NCBI RefSeq assembly: GCF_001310085.1 | Contig: NZ_CP012643.1 | Coordinates: forward strand, 4,408,001-4,472,000 | From: Rufibacter tibetensis | GTDB lineage: Bacteria > Bacteroidota > Bacteroidia > Cytophagales > Hymenobacteraceae | DNA length: 64,000 nucleotides | Direction of reading: 5' to 3' | In this document: positions 26,160-34,663 of the stretch, piece after piece | Layout: the number at the start of each line of letters is the position of its first letter | Numbering within the stretch: position 1 is the stretch's first letter | The notes under the pieces: generated by a model | Told to the model about the DNA's origin: nothing | Seen by the model: the letters and a program-made list of their open reading frames with translations, nothing else | The model's database searches: none | Position numbers and translations under genes: made by a program

Positions 26160-26963
26160 ATGGACCTTCATCATACACAGAACACTGAAGCACAGAACCA
26201 TTCTCCCGAAGTAAAAGCATTGTTGCTGGATTATACCTTGCAACTAGCAGATACCAGCCTCATTCTGGGGCATCGGCTGTCTGAATGGTGCGGGCACGGC
26301 CCCATTCTGGAGCAGGATTTAGCCATGGCGAATATTGCCCTGGATTTATTGGGCGAAACCCGCAGCCTCTACCAATATGCCGCTGAATTGGAAGGCCAGG
26401 GCCGCACCGAAGATGATCTGGCCTATTTGCGGGACGCGGTGGAGTACAAGAACCCACTGCTGGTAGAACAACCTAACGGAGACTTCGCAGACACCATCCT
26501 TCGGCAGTTCCTGTTTGACGGCTTCCACTTCCAGTTACTGCAGCAGTTGCAACAAAGCCCTGAACAGCGGCTGGCTGCCATCGCTACTAAGTCGTTCAAG
26601 GAAGCCAGCTACCACCTGAAATGGAGTTCTGAGTGGGTCATCCGTTTAGGCGATGGTACAGAGGAAAGTAAACGTCGCATCAAGAAAGCCATCAACAACC
26701 TTTGGATGTATTCCGGTGAGCTGTTCATGATGACCGAAACTGAAAAGCAACTGGCCCAGGCTGGGTACATTCCTGAGTATGCGCCTTTGCTCCAAAACTG
26801 GGAAGCCCATGTTAAAAAAGTATTCGCAGAAGCTACCCTGGAAGTTCCGCAAAACGTGTTCATGCATAAAGGTGGAAAGACTGGCCGACATACGGAGCAA
26901 TTGGGCTACATTCTTGCCGAACTCCAGTACCTGCAACGGGCTCACCCTGGATTAGAGTGGTAA
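26160..26963 (+). CDS. paaC: phenylacetyl-CoA epoxidase structural subunit PaaC
   Basis: PaaC (267 residues) is the ferritin-like structural partner of PaaA; it keeps the fold but lost the metal site. DTSLILGHRLSEWCGHGPIL, ANIALDLLGETRSLYQYAAE and KEASYHLKWSSEWVIRLGDG are family signatures. It is complete. A gap of about 100 bp with a hairpin follows before paaD. Confidence 0.95.
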   Translation: MDLHHTQNTEAQNHSPEVKALLLDYTLQLADTSLILGHRLSEWCGHGPILEQDLAMANIALDLLGETRSLYQYAAELEGQGRTEDDLAYLRDAVEYKNPLLVEQPNGDFADTILRQFLFDGFHFQLLQQLQQSPEQRLAAIATKSFKEASYHLKWSSEWVIRLGDGTEESKRRIKKAINNLWMYSGELFMMTETEKQLAQAGYIPEYAPLLQNWEAHVKKVFAEATLEVPQNVFMHKGGKTGRHTEQLGYILAELQYLQRAHPGLEW

Positions 26964-26976
26964 ATGCAATAAATGT

Positions 26977-27008
26977 TTTATGCTTACTTTTTTGAAACCA
27001 AGCATAAA
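26977..27008. repeat. intergenic palindrome between paaC and paaD
   Basis: TTTATGCTT (26977-26985) is perfectly mirrored by AAGCATAAA (27000-27008), with centre ACTTTTTTGAAACC. It lies within the paa operon. Confidence 0.65.
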
Positions 27009-27064
27009 GCAGAACAGATAACCATCATTAAAGCTTAACCTGAATCTTATTCTGTACTAAAGAA

Positions 27065-27556
27065 GTGACCACAGAAGAGAAAATATGGCACCTGTTAGAA
27101 GAGGTTTCTGACCCGGAAATACCGGTGTTGAGCATCCTGGACTTGGGCGTGCTGCGCAAGGTGCAGGTGCAGGAAGGCGGACGGGTGCAGGTAACTATCA
27201 CCCCCACGTATTCGGGTTGTCCTGCCATGAACACCATTGCCGCTGATGTCAAGCTGAAGCTCCTCTCTGAAGGTTTTAAAGATGTAGCGGTAGACCTCCA
27301 GTTAAGCCCCGCCTGGACCACCGATTGGTTGTCAGAGGAAGGAAAACTAAAGCTGGAAGAATACGGCATCGCTCCGCCCGTAGAACCCAATGGAGACATT
27401 CATGCTTTGTTCGGGCGAGACACGGTAGTGCGGTGTCCCCTTTGTAAATCCGAAAACACGAAACTGATCAGTCAGTTCGGCTCTACCTCCTGCAAGTCGT
27501 TGTACCAGTGCCACGACTGCCTGGAGCCGTTTGACTATTTCAAGTGCCTCAAATAA
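27065..27556 (+). CDS. paaD: PaaD, iron-sulfur/assembly factor of the epoxidase
   Basis: PaaD (163 residues) has an N-terminal MIP18/DUF59 domain (LLEEVSDPEIPVLSILDLGV, TPTYSGCPAMNTI) and a C-terminal zinc ribbon (RCPLCKSENTKLIS, then CHDCLEPF). The family is needed for maturation of the epoxidase. The only in-frame start that keeps the full domain is GTG at 27065; the first internal ATG lies inside the CPAMN motif. The stop is followed 4 bp later by paaG. Confidence 0.93.
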   Translation: MTTEEKIWHLLEEVSDPEIPVLSILDLGVLRKVQVQEGGRVQVTITPTYSGCPAMNTIAADVKLKLLSEGFKDVAVDLQLSPAWTTDWLSEEGKLKLEEYGIAPPVEPNGDIHALFGRDTVVRCPLCKSENTKLISQFGSTSCKSLYQCHDCLEPFDYFKCLK

Positions 27557-27560
27557 ACCT

Positions 27561-28346
27561 ATGACTCCATCTGACTACATCAAATACTCCCTTGAAAACG
27601 GCGTAGCCACGCTCACCCTCAACCGGCCTAACGTCTTCAACAGCTTCAACCGCGAAATGGCGTTGGCTTTGCAAGGCCACCTTCAGGCTTGCGCCGAAGA
27701 CGAAGCGGTGCGGGCAGTCCTGTTAACTGGCGAAGGAAAAGCTTTCTGCGGTGGGCAAGATTTAGCCGAGGCTACTGGTCCTGAGGCCATGGAAATCTCT
27801 GAGATTGTAGTGCAGCATTATAACCCCATCATCCTGCTGTTGCGCCAGCTGAACAAACCCGTCATAGCTGCTGTGAATGGCGTAGCTGCCGGAGCAGGGG
27901 CAAACCTGGCATTGGCCTGCGACATTGTGGTGGCAAAAGAAACCGCTTCGTTTATTCAGGCTTTTAGCAAAATTGGGTTGATTCCAGACAGCGCCGGTAC
28001 GTTTTTCCTGCCGCGTCTAATTGGGTTTCAGCGGGCCTCGGCGTTGATGATGACAGGTAACAAAGTGACGGCGCTGGAAGCCGTGCAGATGGGCATGATT
28101 TACAAGGCTTTTTCAGAAAACACCTTTGAAACAGAAGTGCGCGAACTGGCGCAGAAACTAGCCCAGATGCCAACCAAAGGCTTAGCCTACACCAAACAAC
28201 TTCTAAACGAAACATACCAACATACTTTAGAAGAGCAACTGCAGCAGGAAGCCGTGTACCAGCAGAAAGCCGGGCAGACGCAGGACTTCAAAGAAGGAGT
28301 GGAAGCCTTCATTCAGAAACGCAAACCTAACTTTAAAGGGCAATGA
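27561..28346 (+). CDS. paaG: ring-1,2-epoxyphenylacetyl-CoA isomerase PaaG
   Basis: PaaG (261 residues) is the crotonase-fold enzyme that converts the ring epoxide to the oxepin. LTGEGKAFCGGQDL forms the oxyanion hole, and FIQAFSKIGLIPDSAGTFFL has the Asp typical of PaaG instead of the hydratase Glu. I chose the ATG at 27561, 4 bp after paaD, over an in-frame ATG 30 bp upstream that lies inside paaD. It overlaps paaH by four bases (ATGA). Confidence 0.92.
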   Translation: MTPSDYIKYSLENGVATLTLNRPNVFNSFNREMALALQGHLQACAEDEAVRAVLLTGEGKAFCGGQDLAEATGPEAMEISEIVVQHYNPIILLLRQLNKPVIAAVNGVAAGAGANLALACDIVVAKETASFIQAFSKIGLIPDSAGTFFLPRLIGFQRASALMMTGNKVTALEAVQMGMIYKAFSENTFETEVRELAQKLAQMPTKGLAYTKQLLNETYQHTLEEQLQQEAVYQQKAGQTQDFKEGVEAFIQKRKPNFKGQ

Positions 28347-29494
28347 TTGTAGGCATCATCGGGAGTGGGGCCATGGGCTCAGGCATTGCACAGGTGATCG
28401 CCACGGCGGGCCACAAGGTGCATGTATTAGATAAAAATACCCAAGCACTGGCGCGCGCCTCTACTCAAATCAAAGACTCGTTGCGCAAACTGTCTGCCAA
28501 AGGAAAGATTTCTGAAAATGAAGCCTCTGAAATCCTGGACCGCCTGAACTTCACCGAGGCGCATCAGGATTTCGGGAATTGTGACCTCGTGCTGGAGGCG
28601 GTGGTAGAAGATCTGGAGGTAAAGCAGAACTTGTTCAGAGAAGTGGAAATGATTGTAGGAGAGGAGTGTATCCTGGCCAGCAATACTTCTTCTTTATCAA
28701 TTGCTTCCATTGCCTCGGCGTGCGAAAAGCCCGAGCGTTTCATCGGGATTCACTTCTTCAACCCGGCCCCTTTGATGCCGCTCGTGGAGATTATCCCCGC
28801 GGTGCAGACCCGTGACGGACTAGCCGAGGAAATAAAAAGATTGGTTCATTCCTGGGGTAAAATGCCCGTCATCGCCAAAGACACACCTGGCTTTATTGTG
28901 AACCGTGTGGCCCGCCCATTCTACGGCGAAGCCATCCGCCTGTTGGAAGAAGGCATAGCGGATGTACCTACCATTGACTGGGCAATGACCGAACTGGGCG
29001 GCTTCAAAATGGGGCCATTCACCCTGATGGACTTCATCGGGCATGATGTGAATTACCGCGTAACCGAATCTGTGTTTCAGTCCTTTTTCTATGACCCTCG
29101 GTATAAGCCCTCCTTCACCCAAAAGCGCCTGTTTGAGGCTGGATACTTTGGCCGGAAAACCGGAAGGGGCTTTTATGATTACCGGGAAGGAGTTGTTCCG
29201 CCGGAACCAACCAAAGACGAAGAGCTAGGCAACGTTATCCTGAATCGTATTCTGGTTATGTTGATCAACGAAGCAGTAGATGCGCTGGCCTTGAACGTGG
29301 CTTCCAAAGAAGACCTGGAACTGGCCATGACCAAAGGTGTGAACTACCCACAAGGACTGCTGGCCTGGGCCGATGAACTGGGACAAGAAAAGGTGCTGGA
29401 AACGTTAGACACGCTGTACAAAGAATACCACGAAGACAGGTACCGGGCCAGCCCGCTGCTCCGGAAGATGGTGCGGGTAAACAAGTTATTTTAG
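28343..29494 (+). CDS. paaH: 3-hydroxyacyl-CoA dehydrogenase PaaH
   Basis: PaaH (383 residues) oxidises 3-hydroxyadipyl-CoA to 3-oxoadipyl-CoA with NAD. The dinucleotide motif is GIIGSGAMGSGIAQVIATAG. SNTSSLSI and IGIHFFNPAPLMPLVEII are the catalytic His block of the first domain. A second 3HCDH C-terminal domain (about 290-380) follows, as in PaaH proteins. It overlaps paaG by ATGA and is followed by 73 bp with a hairpin before paaJ. Confidence 0.93.
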   Translation: MIVGIIGSGAMGSGIAQVIATAGHKVHVLDKNTQALARASTQIKDSLRKLSAKGKISENEASEILDRLNFTEAHQDFGNCDLVLEAVVEDLEVKQNLFREVEMIVGEECILASNTSSLSIASIASACEKPERFIGIHFFNPAPLMPLVEIIPAVQTRDGLAEEIKRLVHSWGKMPVIAKDTPGFIVNRVARPFYGEAIRLLEEGIADVPTIDWAMTELGGFKMGPFTLMDFIGHDVNYRVTESVFQSFFYDPRYKPSFTQKRLFEAGYFGRKTGRGFYDYREGVVPPEPTKDEELGNVILNRILVMLINEAVDALALNVASKEDLELAMTKGVNYPQGLLAWADELGQEKVLETLDTLYKEYHEDRYRASPLLRKMVRVNKLF

Positions 29495-29510
29495 ACGTAA
29501 TCCTTTTTCT

Positions 29511-29545
29511 GTTTTCCGCCTATTTTCTGAAAACGAGGGGTAAAC
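29511..29545. repeat. intergenic palindrome between paaH and paaJ
   Basis: GTTTTCCGCCT (29511-29521) faces AGGGGTAAAC (29536-29545) around TTTTCTGAAAA, with one bulged base. Confidence 0.5.
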
Positions 29546-29567
29546 AAAAGACAATAGTATAGAACAA

Positions 29568-30773
29568 ATGAAGCAAGCATACCTTGTAGACGGCATCCGA
29601 ACTCCCATCGGGAACTTTGGCGGGTCTTTGGCCACCGTCCGTCCTGATGATTTAGGTGCCTTGGTGATACGGGAACTGATGCAGCGGAACCCCTCGGTTG
29701 ACCCAGCGGCCATTGCCGATGTGATCATTGGTTGCGCAAACCAGGCCGGCGAAGACAATAGAAACGTAGCCCGTATGTCCTTGCTGCTAGCGGGACTGCC
29801 ATTTGCCGTACCTGGTGAAACGGTGAACCGCTTGTGCGCCTCAGGTTTGTCTGCTTCTGTAGCGGCGGCACGGGCCATCCAGTGCGGCGACGGTGACCTG
29901 TTCGTGGCGGGTGGCCTGGAAAACATGACGCGTGGACCGTGGGTGATCTCTAAAACCAGCACACCTTTTGGGCGCGATGCGCAGATGTTTGACTCCAGCT
30001 TCGGGTGGCGCTTTGTGAACCCTAAAATCCACGAAGTTTTCGGGACCGATGGCATGGGCGAAACCGCTGAGAACCTTGCCCGCCGGGAAGGAATCACCCG
30101 CGAAGACCAGGATGCATTTGCGTTGTGGTCTCAGCAAAAGGCCACCAAAGCGCAGGAAGCTGGTATTCTGGCTGAGGAAATTGTTCCGGTGAGCATCCCA
30201 CAGAAAAAGGGCGAGCCCAAGGCCTTCTCTCAGGATGAATTCATCAAACCTTCCACTACGCTGGAGGTCCTAGCTAAATTGAAACCAGCTTTCCATAAAG
30301 AAGGTACCGTAACTGCAGGTAATGCCTCAGGGCTCAACGATGGGGCAACGGCGCTTTTATTCGCCTCTGAGGAGGGGTTAAAGCAACATAACCTCACGCC
30401 CAAAGCCCGCTTTGTTTCCATGGGAGCGGCCGGGGTGGAGCCAAAGTACATGGGCTTCGGTCCGGTGCCTGCCACACAAATGGCCTTAAAACGAGCCGGG
30501 CTCACCATGAACGACATAGACCTGATTGAGATGAACGAAGCTTTCGCATCACAGGTGTTGGCTTGCATGCGCGGCTTAGGTGTAGAGGATAAGGACTCCC
30601 GCATCAACCCGAACGGGGGTGCAATTGCCTTAGGCCACCCGCTAGGCATGAGCGGCGCCAGAATCCTGAACGCCGCGGCGTTGGAACTTCACCGCCAGCA
30701 AAAGCGCTATGCGTTGGTCACCATGTGCGTGGGCGTGGGGCAGGGGTATGCCGCCATTATTGAACGGGTATGA
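29568..30773 (+). CDS. paaJ: 3-oxoadipyl-CoA/3-oxo-5,6-dehydrosuberyl-CoA thiolase PaaJ
   Basis: A 401-residue thiolase. The nucleophile Cys is in GETVNRLCASGLSASVAAAR (about residue 90); NPNGGAIALGHPLGMSGARI (His) and VTMCVGVGQGYA (second Cys) complete the active site. By family knowledge and position it performs both thiolytic steps of the phenylacetate pathway, giving acetyl-CoA and succinyl-CoA. Its stop overlaps the paaY start by ATGA. Confidence 0.94.
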   Translation: MKQAYLVDGIRTPIGNFGGSLATVRPDDLGALVIRELMQRNPSVDPAAIADVIIGCANQAGEDNRNVARMSLLLAGLPFAVPGETVNRLCASGLSASVAAARAIQCGDGDLFVAGGLENMTRGPWVISKTSTPFGRDAQMFDSSFGWRFVNPKIHEVFGTDGMGETAENLARREGITREDQDAFALWSQQKATKAQEAGILAEEIVPVSIPQKKGEPKAFSQDEFIKPSTTLEVLAKLKPAFHKEGTVTAGNASGLNDGATALLFASEEGLKQHNLTPKARFVSMGAAGVEPKYMGFGPVPATQMALKRAGLTMNDIDLIEMNEAFASQVLACMRGLGVEDKDSRINPNGGAIALGHPLGMSGARILNAAALELHRQQKRYALVTMCVGVGQGYAAIIERV

Positions 30774-31366
30774 TCTACGAATTTAACGGGTACGTGCCGG
30801 TAGTGCATGAGAGTGCGTTCGTGCACCCACAGGCAACGGTTACAGGAAATGTGATCATCGGACGGAACGTATATGTGGGTCCGGGAGCCGCCATTAGAGG
30901 TGATTGGGGCGAGATTATCATTGAAGACAACTGCAATGTGCAGGAAAACTGCACCATTCACATGTTTCCCGGCACCACCGTGCTGCTGAAGGAAATGGCA
31001 CATATTGGGCACGGGGCCATCGTCCATGGGGCTACCATTGGCCGGAACGTGATGGTAGGCATGAACGCCGTCATTATGGACAGGGTAGAAGTTGGCGATG
31101 AAAGCATTGTGGGCGCGCTCTGTTTTGTGAAAGCAGATGAAAAGATTCCGCCCCGCAGCGTGGTCGTAGGCAATCCGCACAAGATTGTAAAGCAGGTTAG
31201 TGACAAGATGGTCCAATGGAAAACCGAAGGAACCCAGATCTACATGCAACTCCCAGCCGATTGCTACGCTACCTTGAAGCCCTGTGAGCCCTTGCGTGAA
31301 GTTCCTGCTAACCGGAAGAAGCAGGAAGCAGCGTACCAGACCTGGAGTGAACGAAAAGGGGAGTAG
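30770..31366 (+). CDS. paaY: PaaY, left-handed beta-helix protein of the paa cluster
   Basis: A 198-residue hexapeptide-repeat protein of the gamma-carbonic-anhydrase-like PaaY family, reported elsewhere as a thioesterase/housekeeping protein of the pathway. Repeats run through VTGNVIIGRNVYVGPGAAI and ATIGRNVMVGMNAVIMD. The His ligands are in NCTIHMFPG and IGHGAIVHGA. The C-terminal helix (VPANRKKQEAAYQTW) is usual. It is translationally coupled to paaJ and followed by a hairpin-bearing gap before paaZ. Confidence 0.92.
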   Translation: MIYEFNGYVPVVHESAFVHPQATVTGNVIIGRNVYVGPGAAIRGDWGEIIIEDNCNVQENCTIHMFPGTTVLLKEMAHIGHGAIVHGATIGRNVMVGMNAVIMDRVEVGDESIVGALCFVKADEKIPPRSVVVGNPHKIVKQVSDKMVQWKTEGTQIYMQLPADCYATLKPCEPLREVPANRKKQEAAYQTWSERKGE

Positions 31367-31391
31367 ATACCTGGAAGAAGCTTGTAGTACT

Positions 31392-31430
31392 TGATTTTAA
31401 GGGTATTTTAAAGAAAACACTTCAAAATCA
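31392..31430. repeat. intergenic palindrome between paaY and paaZ
   Basis: TGATTTT (31392-31398) mirrors AAAATCA (31424-31430), with more pairing inside around TTTTAAAGAAAA. Confidence 0.55.
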
Positions 31431-31490
31431 GTCCAGTACCTTTCACTCCCCTTTCTATAAACTAACAACCAGCAACTAACAACTACAGAT

Positions 31491-33542
31491 ATGACCGCAG
31501 TATTGCAGAATTACACCATGGGGCAGTGGACGCCCGGTTCTGGAAAAGAAAGCGAGATTTTGGATGCCGTCACCGGTGAGCACATTTATACCTCTTTCAG
31601 TGGCGGACTAGACTTTCAGGCCATGCTGGAGTATGGCCGGGCCAAGGGAAACAAAGCCCTTCGGAAAATGACGTTCCAGGAACGGGGCCGCATGCTCAAA
31701 GCCCTGGCGCTGCACCTGACGGAAAGGAAAGAAGACTTCTACAAACTCAGTTATAGAACCGGAGCCACCCGCGCCGACAGCTGGGTGGATATTGAAGGCG
31801 GTATCGGGAATCTGTTTGCCTATGCCTCCTTGCGCCGGCAGTTTCCAGATAAACCGTATTACGTGGAAGATGAGCCCATCGGCTTGTCAAAGGGAGGCAC
31901 CTTTATTGGTCACCACATCTTAGTACCTAAGGAAGGAGTGGCAGTGCACATCAACGCGTACAACTTCCCGGTGTGGGGCATGCTGGAGAAAATTGCGGTG
32001 AATTTATTGGCCGGTATGCCGGCCATTGTTAAGCCGGCGCCTATCACCGCCTTCCTCACCGAGGCCGTTGTACGCGAGATCATCAACTCAAAGCTACTTC
32101 CCGAAGGTGCTTTGCAATTGGTCACCGGTACCGGCGAAGGCATTCTGGACTACCTCACCTACCAGGATGTGGTAACGTTTACCGGTTCGGCGCATACCGG
32201 ACGGTTGCTCAAGGCGCACCCCCGCATTATACAGGAAGCCATTCCGTTTACCATGGAAGCCGATTCTTTGAACAGCTCCGTGTTGGGCGAAGATGCCGTT
32301 CCGGGTACGCCCGAGTTTGATTTATTCATCAAGGAAATCCGCAAGGAAATCACTGCTAAAGCCGGACAGAAATGTACCGCCATTCGGCGCGCCATTGTGC
32401 CAGAGAAACTAGTGGAGGATGTGCAGATTGCCTTAGGCAGGGAACTGGCCAAAACAGCCATTGGAGATCCGCAGGCGGAGGGTGTCAGAATGGGCGCTTT
32501 GGTAGGACGCGAGCAGTTGAAGAAGCTTAGAGAGCAGGTGAAAGAGTTGGCCAAACAGACGCCCATCATCTATGGTGATCTTGACAAGGTAAACCTGATT
32601 GGTGCCGACCAGGAAAAAGGCGCGTTCATTTCCCCCATCGTGATGCTGAACCCAGATCCTTTTAGGTTAACCGATACCCACGAGGTGGAAGCATTTGGTC
32701 CGGTAGCTACCTTGATGCCTTACAAGCACCTGGAGGAAGCCATTGAGCTTACTAAACTAGGTAAAGGATCGCTGGTGTCTTCCATTGCTACAGCTGACAA
32801 AGGTATTGCGCAGGAATTTGCCATAGGCGCAGCCACCCACCACGGCCGTATTTTGGTGCTGGATAACTCTTGCGCCCGGGAAAGCACCGGTCACGGGTCG
32901 CCCATGCCTATGCTCACCCACGGCGGTCCGGGCAGGGCAGGCGGCGGCGAAGAAATGGGCGGTATAAGAGGCGTGAAGCATTTCATGCAGCGCACCGCCA
33001 TTCAAGGCTCACCTAGCATGATCACTGCCATAACAGGCGTGTACCAGCAAGGCGCAAAACAGATCGAACTAGATGTACATCCTTTCCGAAAACACTTCGA
33101 GGAACTGGAAATCTCCGAAACTTGGGTGACTCACCGCCATACGGTCACAGAAGCAGATATCACCAACTTCGCAAACGTATCTGGTGACCATTTCTACGCC
33201 CACGTAGATGCCACTTCCTTGGAAGGAACCCTGTTCACCGGACGGGTGGCTCACGGCTACTACATTCTCTCCAAAGCTGCCGGTATGTTCGTGGACCCTA
33301 AAAAAGGACCCGTGCTTCTAAACTACGGCCTGGAAAACTGCCGTTTTACCAAACCAGTATACCCGGGTATGACCATTGGCGTAAAACTTACAGTGAAAGA
33401 AAAAGTAGCCCAGGAGAAACGCAGCGAGGAAAATGTAGCAAAAGGCATTGTAAAATGGCTCGTAGATGTAACTGATGAAACCGGTGAAACCGTAGCCATA
33501 GCTACCATCATGACCATGGTGAAAAAGCTGGACCAGAATTGA
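31491..33542 (+). CDS. paaZ: bifunctional oxepin-CoA hydrolase / dehydrosuberyl semialdehyde dehydrogenase PaaZ
   Basis: A full-length 683-residue fusion. The aldehyde dehydrogenase domain (about 1-520) has NFPVWGMLEKIAVNLLAGMP, the Glu in EADSLNSSVL and the catalytic Cys in KAGQKCTAIRRAIVP. The C-terminal MaoC hydratase domain (about 535-683) has TEADITNFANVSGDHFYAHV. It opens the oxepin ring and oxidises the aldehyde formed, preventing loss of the reactive semialdehyde. It lies 124 bp after paaY and 152 bp before the second crotonase gene. Confidence 0.96.
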   Translation: MTAVLQNYTMGQWTPGSGKESEILDAVTGEHIYTSFSGGLDFQAMLEYGRAKGNKALRKMTFQERGRMLKALALHLTERKEDFYKLSYRTGATRADSWVDIEGGIGNLFAYASLRRQFPDKPYYVEDEPIGLSKGGTFIGHHILVPKEGVAVHINAYNFPVWGMLEKIAVNLLAGMPAIVKPAPITAFLTEAVVREIINSKLLPEGALQLVTGTGEGILDYLTYQDVVTFTGSAHTGRLLKAHPRIIQEAIPFTMEADSLNSSVLGEDAVPGTPEFDLFIKEIRKEITAKAGQKCTAIRRAIVPEKLVEDVQIALGRELAKTAIGDPQAEGVRMGALVGREQLKKLREQVKELAKQTPIIYGDLDKVNLIGADQEKGAFISPIVMLNPDPFRLTDTHEVEAFGPVATLMPYKHLEEAIELTKLGKGSLVSSIATADKGIAQEFAIGAATHHGRILVLDNSCARESTGHGSPMPMLTHGGPGRAGGGEEMGGIRGVKHFMQRTAIQGSPSMITAITGVYQQGAKQIELDVHPFRKHFEELEISETWVTHRHTVTEADITNFANVSGDHFYAHVDATSLEGTLFTGRVAHGYYILSKAAGMFVDPKKGPVLLNYGLENCRFTKPVYPGMTIGVKLTVKEKVAQEKRSEENVAKGIVKWLVDVTDETGETVAIATIMTMVKKLDQN

Positions 33543-33560
33543 ATAGAATTTTAAGCATCA

Positions 33561-33596
33561 CTTTCAGGACTGTTTTGTTGAAAATAGCCCTGAAAG
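33561..33596 (+). terminator. hairpin after paaZ
   Basis: Arms of 16 nt (33561-33576 and 33581-33596) pair at 14 positions plus one G-T around a GTTG loop. The inner ends are T-run and A-run. It may be a terminator or another copy of the intergenic palindrome. Confidence 0.55.
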
Positions 33597-33694
33597 GGAA
33601 ACTCATTTACCTTCTTCAATTTATCAAATTGGAGCTCCCATTTAGCTACTAAAAAGTCAATCCCTATATATTAATTCTCAAACATCAACCTAGC

Positions 33695-34459
33695 ATGACA
33701 GAAACAGGCAACGTAAACCTGGCCATTGATGAAGCTGGAGTAGGAGTAATCACGTTTTTTCATCCTTCTCATAACTCTCTACCTGGAAAATTGTTAAACC
33801 AGTTAGCTCAAACAATCACACAAGCTGGGCAGGAGGAGGAGGTGAAGGTGATTGTGCTGAAAAGTGAGGGGGAACGGACTTTCTGTGCCGGGGCGTCATT
33901 TGATGAACTGGTTGCCATACAAAACAAAGAACAGGGGCTGGAGTTCTTCTCGGGTTTCGCCAAAGTGATCAATGCATGCCGTACATCGCCTAAAATTATC
34001 ATTGGAAGAGTGCAGGGGAAAGCCATTGGCGGTGGAGTAGGCGTAGCGGCTGCAACAGACTACTGTTTTGCCACTCAACATGCAGCCATCAAACTAAGTG
34101 AAATCGCTGTAGGAATTGGTCCTTTCGTGGTAGGACCAGCTGTGGAGCGCAAGATCGGATTGTCAGCTTTCTCACAGTTGGCGTTGGATGCGACGGAGTT
34201 TAGATCTGCCGCCTGGGCGAAAGAGAAAGGGTTGTACGCTGAAGTCTATGAAACAGCTGAAACAATGGACGTAGCTGTGCAGGCATTCGCCCTTAAGCTG
34301 GCGGGTTATAGCCCCGAGGCACTCACTGCTTTAAAGCAGATTTTCTGGCAAGGCACTGAAAACTGGGATAAACTTTTGGTAGACCGCGCCGCCATAAGTG
34401 GTACCCTGGTACTTTCTGACTTCACCCGTAACTTCATTCAGGGTTTTAAAAACAAGTAA
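33695..34459 (+). CDS. enoyl-CoA hydratase/isomerase family protein (PaaF candidate)
   Basis: A 254-residue crotonase-fold protein at the end of the paa cluster, where the 2,3-dehydroadipyl-CoA hydratase PaaF would be expected. SEGERTFCAGASFDEL and GKAIGGGVGVAAATDYCFA form the oxyanion hole. The first catalytic Glu is kept (KLSEIAVGIGPFVVGP), but at the second Glu position, in SAFSQLALDATEF, I read Gln. That weakens the hydratase call; an isomerase or methylglutaconyl-CoA-hydratase-like role is possible. It is complete, 152 bp from paaZ. Confidence 0.8.
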   Translation: MTETGNVNLAIDEAGVGVITFFHPSHNSLPGKLLNQLAQTITQAGQEEEVKVIVLKSEGERTFCAGASFDELVAIQNKEQGLEFFSGFAKVINACRTSPKIIIGRVQGKAIGGGVGVAAATDYCFATQHAAIKLSEIAVGIGPFVVGPAVERKIGLSAFSQLALDATEFRSAAWAKEKGLYAEVYETAETMDVAVQAFALKLAGYSPEALTALKQIFWQGTENWDKLLVDRAAISGTLVLSDFTRNFIQGFKNK

Positions 34460-34547
34460 GGTTTTTTTAAGCTAAAACTCTTAATCCACGCTCGTTCTAA
34501 ACTAGGTAAAGACCTGTTCATATAGATTAGTTAAAGTGGCATACTTC

Positions 34548-34555
34548 TAATTTTG
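34548..34555 (+). promoter_or_regulatory. candidate promoter -7 element for proB
   Basis: TAATTTTG is an exact TAnnTTTG match 108 bp before the proB ATG. No TTG is seen at the -33 distance. Confidence 0.4.
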
Positions 34556-34663
34556 ACGTCCATTCTGTTTAAGTAATTCTAATGATTTTAATGAATTGTT
34601 AGAAAAATTTAAGGTAAATGGTTAAAAACCTTTTAATTTACTACTTCTCAAAAGAAGGAGTTT

